Shown: positions 36,566 to 46,397 of the stretch, piece after piece
Layout of the letters: the number at the start of each line of letters is the position of its first letter
Position numbering within the stretch: the first letter of the stretch is position 1
DNA from: Lachnospiraceae bacterium
GTDB taxonomy: Bacteria > Bacillota > Clostridia > Lachnospirales > Lachnospiraceae
Reading direction: 5' to 3'
Assembly: GCA_017511045.1 (NCBI GenBank)
Contig: JAFWLM010000140.1
Span: forward strand, 1-64,000
DNA length: 64,000 nt
Position numbers and translations under genes: made by a program
The notes under the pieces: generated by a model
The model's database searches: none
Seen by the model: the letters and a program-made list of their open reading frames with translations, nothing else
Told to the model about the DNA's origin: nothing

Positions 36566-37225
36566 ATGTTTACAGGATTGATTGAAGAGACAGGAACACT
36601 GCAGAGCTTAAGCCGGGGGAGCGCATCCTGCGTTCTGACGGTCGGCTGCAGGGAAGTCCTTGAAAATACAAAGATCGGAGACAGCATTGCTGTTAACGGT
36701 GTCTGCCTTACGGTCACATCGCTTGGAAGCAACTATTTTACGGCAGATGCGATGCCGGAGACGCTGAACAGAAGCTCGCTTGGGGAACTCCGCAGCGGAA
36801 GCCTTGTGAATCTGGAGCGGGCGATGCCGGCAGACGGACGCTTCGGAGGCCATATCGTCTCGGGGCATATCGATGGGACCGGAACGATCGAACAGATCCT
36901 TCCGGACGCGAATGCTGTCTGGTATACGGTTTCTGCCCCGGCTCAGATCCTGCGGTATATTGTGGAGAAAGGATCGATCACGATCGACGGGATCAGTCTG
37001 ACCGTTGCCTATGTGGATGAGAAAGTCTTCAAGGTCTCTATTATTCCGCATACACAGAAGGTCACAGCACTCCACGAAAAACACATCGGAAGTATTGTCA
37101 ATCTGGAATGTGACATTATCGGAAAATATGTGGATAAGCTTTTAACACCCTATACCACGGAGAAGGAAGCAGATCCTTCCGGCGGTGGGCTGACAGAAGA
37201 ATTCCTGAGAAGTCATGGATTTTAA
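36566..37225 (+). CDS. ribE: Riboflavin synthase alpha subunit
   Basis: A 219-residue enzyme that dismutates two molecules of 6,7-dimethyl-8-ribityllumazine. Two tandem lumazine-binding barrels are visible: [10 protein letters not shown] with VNGVCLTV, then [14 protein letters not shown] with IDGISLTV. It starts six bases after ribD with AGGGAGA upstream. Confidence 0.97.
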   Translation: MFTGLIEETGTLQSLSRGSASCVLTVGCREVLENTKIGDSIAVNGVCLTVTSLGSNYFTADAMPETLNRSSLGELRSGSLVNLERAMPADGRFGGHIVSGHIDGTGTIEQILPDANAVWYTVSAPAQILRYIVEKGSITIDGISLTVAYVDEKVFKVSIIPHTQKVTALHEKHIGSIVNLECDIIGKYVDKLLTPYTTEKEADPSGGGLTEEFLRSHGF

Positions 37226-37241
37226 TAGGAGGAGTACAACA

Positions 37242-38447
37242 ATGGCAAAAGAAATCGGGACTGTAGATCAGGCATTACAGGACCTGAAAGACGGAAAAGT
37301 GATTCTGGTGATCGACGATCCGGAACGGGAAAACGAAGGCGATCTGATCTGTGCAGCTGAGTTTGCAACGACAGAAAATGTCAATTTTATGGCAAGCGAT
37401 GCGAAAGGGCTGATCTGTATGCCAATGAGCGGTGAACTCTGCGACAAGCTGGGACTTGAGCAGATGGTGAGCGTCAATACAGATAACCATTGCACCGCCT
37501 TTACCGTCTCCATCGATCATGTGGATACGACGACGGGAATCTCCGCAGCGGAGCGTTCCTATACAGCGCTTAAGACTGTGGAAGAGGATGCGAAGCCGTC
37601 TGACTTCCGCCGTCCGGGACATATGTTCCCATTGAGGGCAAAAGAAGGAGGCGTTCTTGTCCGCGACGGACACACGGAAGCGACTGTTGACCTGATGCGC
37701 CTTGCCGGCTTAAAACCGGCAGGTCTGTGCTGTGAGATCATGCGGGAAGACGGAACCATGATGCGGACAACAGAACTTTTAGAGTTTGCGGAAAAGAAAA
37801 ACCTTACCGTGATCACGATCGCGGACCTGATCAAGTACCGTCTTAAAAACGAAAGTCTTGTGAGAAGGGAAGCAGATGCGAAGCTTCCGACGAAGTACGG
37901 GAACTTCGAGATCTATGGATATGAAAATGTCCTGAACGGTGACCATCATGTGGCGCTTGTTATGGGTGATGTGGCGAACGGAGAGCCGGTGCTTTGCAGA
38001 GTCCATTCTGAGTGTCTGACAGGAGATGTCTTTGGATCCAGCCGCTGTGACTGTGGAGAACAGCTCCAGCAGGCGATGAAGCAGATCGCAGAAGAGGGCA
38101 GAGGCCTGATCCTTTATCTGCGGCAGGAAGGAAGGGGCATCGGCCTGATCAATAAACTGAAGGCTTACGAACTTCAGGAGCAGGGATATGATACCGTCGA
38201 AGCCAATATCATGCTCGGCTTTGCTCCGGACCTGAGAGAATACGGCGTCGGCGCACAGATCTTAAGAGATATCGGTGTCAAACAGTTAAGACTCCTTACG
38301 AATAATCCGAAGAAGATCACAGGTCTTGCAGGATACGGCATTTCGATCGTCGAACGGGTTCCGATCCAGATCAAACCGCAGAAATATGATTACAGATATC
38401 TGAAGACGAAACAGGAAAAAATGGAGCATATGACCAATTATGAATAA
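37242..38447 (+). CDS. ribBA: Bifunctional 3,4-dihydroxy-2-butanone-4-phosphate synthase / GTP cyclohydrolase II
   Basis: A 401-residue fusion supplying both precursors of the pathway. The DHBP synthase half (about 1-200) shows [11 protein letters not shown] and the RPGHMFPL motif. The GTP cyclohydrolase II half has the zinc site [18 protein letters not shown] and EGRGIGL. AATAGGAGGAG precedes the ATG at 37242; the frame runs nine codons into the end of ribE. Confidence 0.97.
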   Translation: MAKEIGTVDQALQDLKDGKVILVIDDPERENEGDLICAAEFATTENVNFMASDAKGLICMPMSGELCDKLGLEQMVSVNTDNHCTAFTVSIDHVDTTTGISAAERSYTALKTVEEDAKPSDFRRPGHMFPLRAKEGGVLVRDGHTEATVDLMRLAGLKPAGLCCEIMREDGTMMRTTELLEFAEKKNLTVITIADLIKYRLKNESLVRREADAKLPTKYGNFEIYGYENVLNGDHHVALVMGDVANGEPVLCRVHSECLTGDVFGSSRCDCGEQLQQAMKQIAEEGRGLILYLRQEGRGIGLINKLKAYELQEQGYDTVEANIMLGFAPDLREYGVGAQILRDIGVKQLRLLTNNPKKITGLAGYGISIVERVPIQIKPQKYDYRYLKTKQEKMEHMTNYE

Positions 38448-38513
38448 AGACTGCAAAGTCATTCTATAGAGTTACAGAACAGAATCAGAAATAACAATAT
38501 CGGAGGAATTATC

Positions 38514-38981
38514 ATGAGAGTATTAGAAGGAAAAGTTGTAGCCGGACAGGTGAAGATCGGAATCGTAGCAGCAAGATTCAATGAGTTTATTGTATCCAAA
38601 CTCGTTGGCGGAGCACAGGATGCCCTGATCCGTCATGGAGTCGAGGACAGCAATATCGAAGTGGCATGGGTACCGGGTGCTTTCGAGATCCCGTTTATCG
38701 CACAGAAAATGGCTGAGTCCGGAAAGTATGATGCGATTCTTTGTTTAGGTGCAGTAATCCGCGGTGCAACGAGTCACTATGATCTTGTCTGCAATGAAGC
38801 GGCAAAGGGAATCGCAGCAGTCGGTCTTAAGACCGGAGTTCCGGCACTGTTCGGTATCGTAACGACTGATAACATTGAACAGGCGATCGAGCGTGCAGGA
38901 ACCAAGGCAGGCAACAAGGGATATGATGTTGCATGCTCTGCAATTGAAATGATCAACCTGGTGAATGAGATCAACGCATAA
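38514..38981 (+). CDS. ribH: 6,7-dimethyl-8-ribityllumazine synthase
   Basis: A 155-residue subunit that condenses the DHBP and ribitylaminouracil precursors; the family forms 60-mer or pentamer shells. Seen are [15 protein letters not shown], the VPGAFEIP loop and [25 protein letters not shown] precedes the ATG. Last gene of the operon; its 3' end overlaps the convergent HAD gene by 11 bases and no terminator is seen between them. Confidence 0.97.
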   Translation: MRVLEGKVVAGQVKIGIVAARFNEFIVSKLVGGAQDALIRHGVEDSNIEVAWVPGAFEIPFIAQKMAESGKYDAILCLGAVIRGATSHYDLVCNEAAKGIAAVGLKTGVPALFGIVTTDNIEQAIERAGTKAGNKGYDVACSAIEMINLVNEINA

Positions 38982-39624
38982 GACAGTCGATGACGTCTTT
39001 CGCACTTGGAAGGACGGCAGCAGCTTTTTCGGCAATTTCAGCTGAGGGCTGAACCATATCAGGAATACAGATAACGGGGATCCCGCCGTTAATTGCGGCG
39101 CGGACTCCGTTTTCAGAGTCTTCGAGGACTAGAGCCTTAGAAGGCTCTGTTTTGTTCAAGGCACAGGCTTTTAAGAAGATCTCGGGATTCGGTTTTGTAC
39201 GGCGTACGCTTTCGCCGCCAACGATATAAGCAAAATAGCTTCGCAGTCCGGCTGCTTCCAGAAATTTTTCCACATATGGAGTCTGTGAGGAACTTGCAAC
39301 GCAGCAGGGGATCTCTTTTTCACGGATCCAGTCCAGAAGTTCTTTGATCCCCGGCTTGACAGGGACACCGTTTTTTTCGATGTATTCCATCTGAAGCACG
39401 CGGGTATCTTTTGTTACTTCTTCTTTGGGATAATCTTTGCCGTAGATCCGGTCCAGGATCTCGAACAGAATGGTGCCGGAAACACCGACCGTCTGCAGAT
39501 AATCTTCTTCTCTGTGGACATAGCCGTACTTCGGAAGCACGGTCGCCCGAAGTTCCATAAACAATCGCTCGGTATCAAAGAGCAGTCCGTCCATATCAAA
39601 GATAAAGAGTTCCGGAAGATTCAT
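38971..39624 (-). CDS. HAD-superfamily phosphatase (beta-phosphoglucomutase-like subfamily)
   Basis: A 217-residue HAD hydrolase with motif [11 protein letters not shown], motif II VASSS, the Lys motif RTKPNPEIF and motif [13 protein letters not shown], plus the helical cap of the PGM-like class. The substrate cannot be read from sequence. Its position tail-to-tail with the riboflavin operon makes it a possible phosphatase for the ribitylaminouracil phosphate step, which has no gene in the operon; this is inference from place only. Confidence 0.88.
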   Translation of the reverse strand: MNLPELFIFDMDGLLFDTERLFMELRATVLPKYGYVHREEDYLQTVGVSGTILFEILDRIYGKDYPKEEVTKDTRVLQMEYIEKNGVPVKPGIKELLDWIREKEIPCCVASSSQTPYVEKFLEAAGLRSYFAYIVGGESVRRTKPNPEIFLKACALNKTEPSKALVLEDSENGVRAAINGGIPVICIPDMVQPSAEIAEKAAAVLPSAKDVIDCLMR

Positions 39625-39703
39625 TTGCCATATGTTCCTTTCTCCTGTATTATAGCGTGAAACAACGGAACTATCAAAACATTCAAATTATCGAAACGTC
39701 TGA

Positions 39704-39732
39704 TTGACAATAGAAGGAGAAACTGTTAAGAT
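39704..39732 (+). promoter_or_regulatory. Promoter of rpsO
   Basis: TTGACA at 39704-39709, 17 bases, TAAGAT at 39727-39732. Confidence 0.8.
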
Positions 39733-39739
39733 ATGCAAG

Positions 39740-39800
39740 TTGTCAGCCCTTTCTCAGATGACGGACACTCCGACCGCATCTTAGATATGGGTGGTAATCA
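39740..39800 (+). promoter_or_regulatory. Structured rpsO leader (possible S15 autoregulatory site)
   Basis: CAGATG (39755-39760) pairs with CATCTT (39777-39782), enclosing CGGA-CAC-TCCG; CAGCCC and GGGT flank it and could make a third helix. S15 proteins of other bacteria bind such junctions in their own mRNA. Whether this one binds S15 is inferred. Confidence 0.45.
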
Positions 39801-39820
39801 AAAACAAGGAGGAAATAATT

Positions 39821-40087
39821 ATGATTACACCGGAAATTAAAGCGGAAATTATCAAGGAGTATGGAAAGACTCCGGCAGACACAGGTTCTACAGAAGTTCA
39901 GGTTGCGATCCTGACCTACAGAATCAAGGAACTTACTGAGCACCTCAAGACTCATGCTAAAGATCACCACTCCAGAAGAGGTCTTCTGAAGATGGTAGGT
40001 AAGAGAAGAGGTCTTCTGGATTACCTGAAGAGCAAAGATATCGAAGCTTATCGTCAGCTGATCGAGAAACTCGGTATCAGAAAATAA
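39821..40087 (+). CDS. rpsO: 30S ribosomal protein S15
   Basis: An 88-residue four-helix ribosomal protein that binds the central domain of 16S rRNA early in assembly. The helix pattern and [16 protein letters not shown] and [21 protein letters not shown] blocks are fully conserved. AAGGAGGAAATAATT precedes the ATG at 39821. It lies in front of pnp in the order conserved across bacteria. Confidence 0.98.
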   Translation: MITPEIKAEIIKEYGKTPADTGSTEVQVAILTYRIKELTEHLKTHAKDHHSRRGLLKMVGKRRGLLDYLKSKDIEAYRQLIEKLGIRK

Positions 40088-40099
40088 TTTTGTTAATAT

Positions 40100-40138
40100 C
40101 AATAGACCAGGTCGCACGGCCCGGTCTATTGTTATGTT
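40100..40138 (+). terminator. Hairpin after rpsO (partial terminator)
   Basis: AATAGACC with further G-C pairs matches GGTCTATT, then GTTATGTTATTT follows. The T-run is interrupted, so read-through to pnp is likely. Confidence 0.65.
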
Positions 40139-40155
40139 ATTTACAGGCTTTTCTT

Positions 40156-40231
40156 GCAGGGGAACGAACCGAAGCCTCTGAAAATTTCGTGAAAATGTCA
40201 TGGCATTTTCAGATGTTTCGGATTCCTCTGC
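40156..40231 (+). promoter_or_regulatory. Long hairpin in the pnp leader (RNase III-type processing site candidate)
   Basis: GCAGGGGAA (40156-40164) pairs with TTCCTCTGC (40223-40231), and CCGAAGCCTCTGAAAAT (40169-40185) pairs with ATTTTCAGATGTTTCGG (40205-40221), with one mismatch and two G-T pairs in about 26 pairs. The loop is 19 bases. It ends 45 bases before the pnp start codon. In E. coli a double-stranded pnp leader is cut by RNase III for autoregulation; the same role here is inferred. Confidence 0.65.
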
Positions 40232-40276
40232 TTGAAAGATCAGGGTGTTCGACCCGAGAAGTTCGAAGGAGGATTT

Positions 40277-42367
40277 ATGAGCTTTAAAACATTTGAAATG
40301 GAACTGGCAGGAAGAACTCTGCGCGCTGAGATCGGCCGCGTAGCAGCACAGGCAAACGGAGCAGTACTGCTTCATTACGGAGACACTGTCGTTCTTTCTA
40401 CCGCAACTGCATCTGAAAAACCAAGAGACGGAATCGATTTCTTCCCGCTCAGCGTAGACTTTGAGGAAAAACTGTATTCTGTCGGAAAGATTCCAGGTGG
40501 ATTTACCAGAAGAGAAGGAAGACCTTCCGAGAACGCAGTGCTGACCGCACGTGTCATTGACCGTCCGATGCGCCCGCTGTTCCCGAAGGATTACAGAAAT
40601 GATGTTGTATTAAACAATCTGGTCATGAGTGTGGATCCGGATTGCCAGCCGGAACTTGTTGCAATGCTCGGAAGCGCACTTGCAACCTGCATCTCTGACA
40701 TCCCGTTTGACGGCCCGGTTGCTATGACCCAGGTCGGAATGATCGACGGAGAACTGATCTTCAACCCGACAAGTGCACAGAAGCATGTTTCTGATCTGGC
40801 GCTTACCGTAGCTTCTACACCGGAGAAGGTCATCATGATCGAAGCCGGAGCAAACGAAGTACCGGAAGATAAAATGATCGAGGCAATCTTTGCAGCTGAC
40901 GATCTGAACAAGAAAGTCAACGAGTTCTTTGCACAGATCATTGCTGAGGTCGGAAAAGAAAAACATGAATATGAGCACCATGAGATTCCGGAAGAAGTAA
41001 CCAACGCAATTGTTGAACTGGTTCCGCCGGCAGAAATGGAAAAAGCCGTTTTCGCTGATGAGAAACAGGTTCGTGATAAGAACATCTCTGAGATCAAGGA
41101 TATGCTTGCAGAGAAATTCGCGGAAGAGCATGAGGACTGGATTCCGAGCATTGACGAGGCTGTTTATGCATACCAGAAAAAGACGGTCCGTAAGATGATC
41201 CTGAAAGATCATAAGAGACCGGATGGCCGTGCAATCGACCAGATCCGCCCGCTGGCAGCAGAGATTGATCTGCTCCCGAGAGCACACGGAAGCGGAATGT
41301 TCACCCGTGGCCAGACACAGATCATGACGGCTACAACTTTAGGACCGCTTTCTGAAGCACAGAAAATTGACGGCCTTGATTTAGACGTAACATCCAAGAG
41401 ATATATGCATCAGTACAACTTCCCGGCATACTCTGTCGGTGAGGCAAGACCGAACCGTACACCGGGACGCCGTGAGATCGGACATGGTGCACTTGCAGAA
41501 AGAGCTCTGCTTCCGGTAATTCCTTCTGAACAGGAATTCCCGTACGCACTGCGTCTTGTTTCCGAGACCTTTGAGTCTAACGGATCCACAAGCCAGGCAT
41601 CTGTCTGCGCTTCCACCTTAAGCCTTATGGCAGCAGGTGTTCCGATCAAACGTCCGGTTGCAGGCATCTCCTGCGGTCTGGTAACAGGCGAGACGGATGA
41701 TGACTATCTTGTCCTGACTGACATCCAGGGACTTGAGGATTTCTTCGGCGACATGGACTTCAAGGTCGCAGGTACTGATGTTGGTATCACAGCGATCCAG
41801 ATGGATATCAAGATCCATGGACTTACAAGAGCGATCGTTGAGGAAGCAATCGCAAGAACGAAACAGGCAAGAACCTATATCCTGCACGAAGTAATGCTTC
41901 CGGTCATTGCTGAACCGCGTAAAGAAGTCGGTAAATATGCTCCGAAGATCATCAGCATGCAGATCGATCCGGATAAGATCGGTGAAGTTGTTGGTAAGCA
42001 GGGTAAAGTCATCAACGAGATCATCGCAAGAACCGGCGTTAAGATCGACATCAATGATGACGGAATGGTTTCCATCTGTGGCGTAGAGAAGGATAAACTC
42101 GAAGAAGCACGCCAGATCATCGACACGATCGTATCCGAGTTTGAGACCGGAAAGATCTACGAAGGCAAGGTCGTTTCGATTAAAGACTTTGGTGCATTCC
42201 TTGAGTTTGCACCGGGCAAAGAAGGAATGGTCCATATTTCCAAGATCGCTCCGGAGCGTATCAAACGCGTGGAAGATGTTCTTACCCTTGGCGATGTGGT
42301 TCAGGCAAAATGCCTCGGACCGGATAAGATGGGAAGAGTTTCCTTCAGCATTAAAGATGCGAAATAA
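40277..42367 (+). CDS. pnp: Polyribonucleotide nucleotidyltransferase
   Basis: A 696-residue 3'-5' phosphorolytic exoribonuclease that acts as a trimer ring in RNA decay. Two RNase PH domains surround a helical linker, with FTRREGRPSENAVLTARVIDRP in the first and the catalytic region around FPYALRLVSETFESNGSTSQ in the second. A KH domain (IGEVVGKQGKVINEI) and an S1 domain (YEGKVVSIKDFGAFLEF) complete it. AGGAGGATTT precedes the ATG at 40277; a longer frame runs back into the leader hairpin. Confidence 0.98.
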   Translation: MSFKTFEMELAGRTLRAEIGRVAAQANGAVLLHYGDTVVLSTATASEKPRDGIDFFPLSVDFEEKLYSVGKIPGGFTRREGRPSENAVLTARVIDRPMRPLFPKDYRNDVVLNNLVMSVDPDCQPELVAMLGSALATCISDIPFDGPVAMTQVGMIDGELIFNPTSAQKHVSDLALTVASTPEKVIMIEAGANEVPEDKMIEAIFAADDLNKKVNEFFAQIIAEVGKEKHEYEHHEIPEEVTNAIVELVPPAEMEKAVFADEKQVRDKNISEIKDMLAEKFAEEHEDWIPSIDEAVYAYQKKTVRKMILKDHKRPDGRAIDQIRPLAAEIDLLPRAHGSGMFTRGQTQIMTATTLGPLSEAQKIDGLDLDVTSKRYMHQYNFPAYSVGEARPNRTPGRREIGHGALAERALLPVIPSEQEFPYALRLVSETFESNGSTSQASVCASTLSLMAAGVPIKRPVAGISCGLVTGETDDDYLVLTDIQGLEDFFGDMDFKVAGTDVGITAIQMDIKIHGLTRAIVEEAIARTKQARTYILHEVMLPVIAEPRKEVGKYAPKIISMQIDPDKIGEVVGKQGKVINEIIARTGVKIDINDDGMVSICGVEKDKLEEARQIIDTIVSEFETGKIYEGKVVSIKDFGAFLEFAPGKEGMVHISKIAPERIKRVEDVLTLGDVVQAKCLGPDKMGRVSFSIKDAK

Positions 42368-42387
42368 TCCGAATTATAACTGAGATT

Positions 42388-42424
42388 AAAATGCCGCTGT
42401 CGAATCCGATAGCGGCATTTTTAG
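42388..42424 (+). terminator. Intrinsic terminator after pnp
   Basis: AAATGCCGCT pairs perfectly with AGCGGCATTT and is followed by TTTAG. Confidence 0.85.
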
Positions 42425-42453
42425 TTTCTTAAGAAGAAGGAAAATGCTATAAT
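42425..42453 (+). promoter_or_regulatory. Promoter candidate for the ABC exporter genes
   Basis: TATAAT at 42448-42453 with a TGC just before it; the -35 (TTTCTT, 17 bases upstream) is poor. Confidence 0.45.
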
Positions 42454-42506
42454 ATTTAGTTATCAAATAACGCCAATTCATTAGGATTTATAGAAAGTGG
42501 AAAGTC

Positions 42507-43211
42507 ATGAGTTATATTGAACTGATCGATGTGGTGAAAGAATACAGTGCAAAAGGCGGTGTGACGACGCGCGCCCTTGACGGCATCAATTTTCATATTG
42601 AGCAGGGTGAACTCGTCGTTATCGTCGGTCCTTCGGGAGCAGGGAAAACGACCGTGCTGAATATGCTCGGAGGTATGGATACGATCACATCCGGAGAGAT
42701 CTGGGTCGATGACGTTGATATTTCAAAATTTACTCCAAAGCAGCTGACAAAATACCGCAGGAATGATGTGGGTTTTGTATTCCAGTTTTATAATCTTGTT
42801 CCGAACTTTACGGCGCTTGAAAATGTGGAACTGTCCAACCAGATCAGTAAGAATCCGATGAGTGCTAAAAAGATCATGCATGAAGTCGGACTTTCCCATC
42901 GTCTTGATAATTTCCCGGCACAGCTTTCCGGCGGAGAGCAGCAGCGTGTATCGATCGCCAGAGCATTGGCGAAAAACCCTAAGATCATGCTCTGTGATGA
43001 GCCGACCGGCGCATTGGATTATAAGACCGGCAAGACGATCTTAAAGCTCCTTCAGACGATGTGCAGGAAGAAAGGCATGACAGTTATTATCATTACCCAT
43101 AACCAGGCGATCGCGCCGATGGCGGACCGCGTGATCCAGATCAAGAACGGAAAAGTCGAACGTATGGGGATCAACCGGAATCCGCTTCCGGTTGAGGAGA
43201 TCGAGTGGTAG
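42507..43211 (+). CDS. ABC transporter ATP-binding protein (MacB/LolD-like)
   Basis: A 234-residue ATPase with Walker [11 protein letters not shown]-loop FQFYNLVPN, signature [15 protein letters not shown] and Walker [13 protein letters not shown]. This set is typical of ATPases that drive FtsX-type mechanotransmission permeases. GTGGAAAG precedes the ATG. The partner permease begins on the next base after its stop. Confidence 0.95.
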   Translation: MSYIELIDVVKEYSAKGGVTTRALDGINFHIEQGELVVIVGPSGAGKTTVLNMLGGMDTITSGEIWVDDVDISKFTPKQLTKYRRNDVGFVFQFYNLVPNFTALENVELSNQISKNPMSAKKIMHEVGLSHRLDNFPAQLSGGEQQRVSIARALAKNPKIMLCDEPTGALDYKTGKTILKLLQTMCRKKGMTVIIITHNQAIAPMADRVIQIKNGKVERMGINRNPLPVEEIEW

Positions 43212-46200
43212 ATGAAGATCATACACAAGGACGTATTAAGAGAAATAAAGGTTTCGACCGGGCGGTTCGTATCGCTCTTTCTTATCGTGGCTTTAGGTGT
43301 CGCTGTCTATGCGGGCATTCGCTCCTCCAAGCCGGACATGATGATCTCAGCGGATGCGTTCTACGACGAATCCAATCTGGAAGATATCCGTGTCATGAGC
43401 ACACTGGGTCTGACCGATGAGGATGTGGATGCTCTGGCAAAGGTTGACGGCATTGAAAAAGCTGTGGGTACCTATACCTCGGATTTTATCTGCCACCTAG
43501 GTGACAGCCAGTATGTTGTAAAACTGATGGCGATCACGGACGGGATCAATGAGATCACCCTGGAGTCCGGACGCATGCCGCAGGCGGATAATGAATGTCT
43601 GATCGATAACTATTATATGAATCTCAGGGAATATGAGATCGGAGATACGATCGAGATCTTCTCCGGAGATGATACAGACCCGGAAGATATTGTAAATGTC
43701 ACGGAATTTACGGTAACAGGAAGCTTTGTCTCCTCCGAATATCTTTCCATGACGATGGGAAACACAACGATCGGCTCCGGAAAGATCGAGGGCCTGATGG
43801 CAGTTAAGCCGTCTGTTTTTGCACTTGATGTTTATACAGAAGTCGACCTTTTAGTTGACGGCGCAAAAGAACTGATGTGCTATTCCGACGAATATGAGGA
43901 TCTGATCGACGGGGAAAAAGATAAGATCGAAGAGATCAGGGAAGAGAGGGAACAGGCCCGTTATGACTCTGTGATCGGAGAAGCGAACGAAGAACTTGAT
44001 AAAGCGAAAAAAGAATATGATGACGGAAAAGCCGAGCTGGATGACGCGAAGAAGCAGTACGATGACGGAAAAGCCGAACTGGAGAATGCGAAGAATGCAT
44101 ATTATAACGGCATCAATGAATTAGATGAGAAAAGAGCAGAGCTGACGAAAGGCGAGAACGACCTTGCCGCTGCAAAGACAGAACTTGCAAATCAGAAGAA
44201 TGCCCTTCAGGCACAGAAAGACAGCACATATGCAGAGATCAGCCAGCAGCAGTCCACTTTAGATGAACAGAGAGCGAAGCTGGAGGCAGCGCATGAGGCA
44301 GGCCTGATTCCTGATGCGCAGTATCAGGCGGCACTGGAACAGATCGAAGCCGGACAGGCTCAGATCAATGCGGCAAAAACACAGGCTGATACAGAATTTG
44401 CCGCTTTTGATGCAAAGATCGCAGCCGGCGAGCAGGAAATCGCAGCGAATGAACAGAAAATCGAAGACGGAAAAGCTGCGATCGCAGATGCGGAGGCGCA
44501 GCTGTATCAGGCGGAGATCGATATTGCCAATGGCGAAAAAGAACTCGAAGACGCGGAAAAGGAAATCGCAGACGGTGAAAAAGAACTGAAGGATGCGGAA
44601 AAAGAACTGGATGATGCCGAGCGTGAGATCTCAAAGATTGAAAAAGCGGAGTGGTTTATCCTGGGCAGAAACTACCTGACAGAATATACTTCTTTCAAGT
44701 CTGATGCCGAGCGGATCGGAAATATCGGAAAGGTCTTCCCGATGATCTTTTTCATTGTGGCAGCGCTTGTGTGCCTGACTACGATGACCCGAATGGTCGA
44801 TGAAGAACGGACGCAGATCGGAACCTTAAAAGCCTTAGGTTATGGAAAAGGCATGATTATGCGCAAGTATATCGTCTATGCGCTCCTTGCGACCTTGTTT
44901 GGTTCTGTTGCCGGTGCCTTGGCAGGCGGCAAGATCTTCCCGTTTGTCATTTTAAATGTTTATAAGATCCTTTATCCGAATATCGACAAATTGTATTTCC
45001 CGTACAATCTGGAACACAGCCTTGTAGCAGCCGGGGCATCCATTGTCTGCATCCTGGCAGCGACCTTCTTTGCGTGCACAAAATCGCTCCTGGAACAGCC
45101 GGCAGAGCTGATGCGCCCTGTTGCTCCGAAGCAGGCGAAAAAGCTCCTTTTAGAGCGGATCCCGGGGCTCTGGAGCCGGATCCGTTTTACCTGGAAAAAT
45201 GCGCTCCGGAATTTTGTGCGTTATAAAAAACGCTTGTTTATGACACTGTTCGGAATCGCAGGATCCACCGCACTTCTTCTGGTAGGTTTCGGTCTGAAGG
45301 ATTCGATCAATACGATCCTTTATTCACAGTTCGGCAGCATTGACCGCTATGATGAGGTGGTCATCATTGACGGGGATGCGACAGAGAGGAATAAGGAAGA
45401 ACTGAGCGGCGTTTTGGAAAACGATGCCCGTTTCGGAAGCTTCACCTATATCTATCAGAGTGCTTTGGATGCAGAATCTGCGAACACAAAAGAAGTCATG
45501 AATGTATATCTCTTTGTGCCGGAGGATATGGAAGCGCTTCCTGATAATGTGGACTTAAGAGACCGGGTAACGCAGGAGAAGATCCCTCTGGAGAACGATT
45601 CTGTCCTGATCTCGGAAAAGATGGCCAACCAGTTGAAACTGAAGGCAGGAGATACCTTCCAGATCTCATCCGGACAGAAGGATAAAAAGACTCTTACCGT
45701 AGGCGGTATTGTGGAGAACTATGTCTATCATTACATTTATATGTCGCCGGTCCTTTATGAGTCATTATATGGACATCAGGCGGAGTATAATCAGATCCTG
45801 ATCAAAAACAGTGAGGGGGCGCATGTGGATCCGTCCGCCTTTGGCGAGGAGTTCCTGAAATATGATGCAGTCGGCGGAGTGATGTGCGTGGAATCTCTGA
45901 TCGAGCAGTTCGAGGATATTTTATCCAGTCTGGATTCCATCACGCTCGTGCTGATCGTATGTGCAGCCGGCCTTACCTTTGTTGTCCTGTTTAACCTTAA
46001 CAATATCAACATCAGCGAGCGGAGGAGAGAACTTGCGACATTAAAGGTACTTGGTTTTTATGATATCGAGCTCAGTCAGTATATTTACAGAGAGAACGTC
46101 CTGATCACGATCATCGGCGTTGCGATCGGAGTCGTGTTCGGAATCTTCCTGAACCGTTTTGTGGTCACGACAGTGGAGGTCGATATCGTCATGTTCGGAC

Positions 46201-46331
46201 GGCAGATCTTCTTCCCGAGCTTTGTGAAATCGATCCTGATCGCCATCGGATTTGCGGTGATCGTAAACCTGATCGTCCACCTCAAACTAAAGAAGATCGA
46301 TATGGCGACATCGCTTAAGAGTGTTGAATAA
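43212..46331 (+). CDS. FtsX-type ABC permease with a long extracellular coiled coil
   Basis: A 1039-residue membrane protein. An N-terminal helix is followed by a large outer domain, including about residues 240-480 rich in Glu, Lys, Ala and Gln with repeats such as EYDDGKAELDDAKKQYDDGK, which predict a long coiled coil. Two FtsX blocks of three helices each follow (near residues 500-640 and 915-1030), and a second outer domain lies between. Such proteins transmit ATP-driven motion across the membrane to envelope substrates; the substrate is unknown. GGAGATCGAG precedes the ATG. Confidence 0.9.
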   Translation: MKIIHKDVLREIKVSTGRFVSLFLIVALGVAVYAGIRSSKPDMMISADAFYDESNLEDIRVMSTLGLTDEDVDALAKVDGIEKAVGTYTSDFICHLGDSQYVVKLMAITDGINEITLESGRMPQADNECLIDNYYMNLREYEIGDTIEIFSGDDTDPEDIVNVTEFTVTGSFVSSEYLSMTMGNTTIGSGKIEGLMAVKPSVFALDVYTEVDLLVDGAKELMCYSDEYEDLIDGEKDKIEEIREEREQARYDSVIGEANEELDKAKKEYDDGKAELDDAKKQYDDGKAELENAKNAYYNGINELDEKRAELTKGENDLAAAKTELANQKNALQAQKDSTYAEISQQQSTLDEQRAKLEAAHEAGLIPDAQYQAALEQIEAGQAQINAAKTQADTEFAAFDAKIAAGEQEIAANEQKIEDGKAAIADAEAQLYQAEIDIANGEKELEDAEKEIADGEKELKDAEKELDDAEREISKIEKAEWFILGRNYLTEYTSFKSDAERIGNIGKVFPMIFFIVAALVCLTTMTRMVDEERTQIGTLKALGYGKGMIMRKYIVYALLATLFGSVAGALAGGKIFPFVILNVYKILYPNIDKLYFPYNLEHSLVAAGASIVCILAATFFACTKSLLEQPAELMRPVAPKQAKKLLLERIPGLWSRIRFTWKNALRNFVRYKKRLFMTLFGIAGSTALLLVGFGLKDSINTILYSQFGSIDRYDEVVIIDGDATERNKEELSGVLENDARFGSFTYIYQSALDAESANTKEVMNVYLFVPEDMEALPDNVDLRDRVTQEKIPLENDSVLISEKMANQLKLKAGDTFQISSGQKDKKTLTVGGIVENYVYHYIYMSPVLYESLYGHQAEYNQILIKNSEGAHVDPSAFGEEFLKYDAVGGVMCVESLIEQFEDILSSLDSITLVLIVCAAGLTFVVLFNLNNINISERRRELATLKVLGFYDIELSQYIYRENVLITIIGVAIGVVFGIFLNRFVVTTVEVDIVMFGRQIFFPSFVKSILIAIGFAVIVNLIVHLKLKKIDMATSLKSVE

Positions 46332-46397
46332 TATGGGTTTTCCATGTAAAATAAATTAGTTAAGCTAAACCGAAAAAAGAAACAGGAGTTTATTCAT

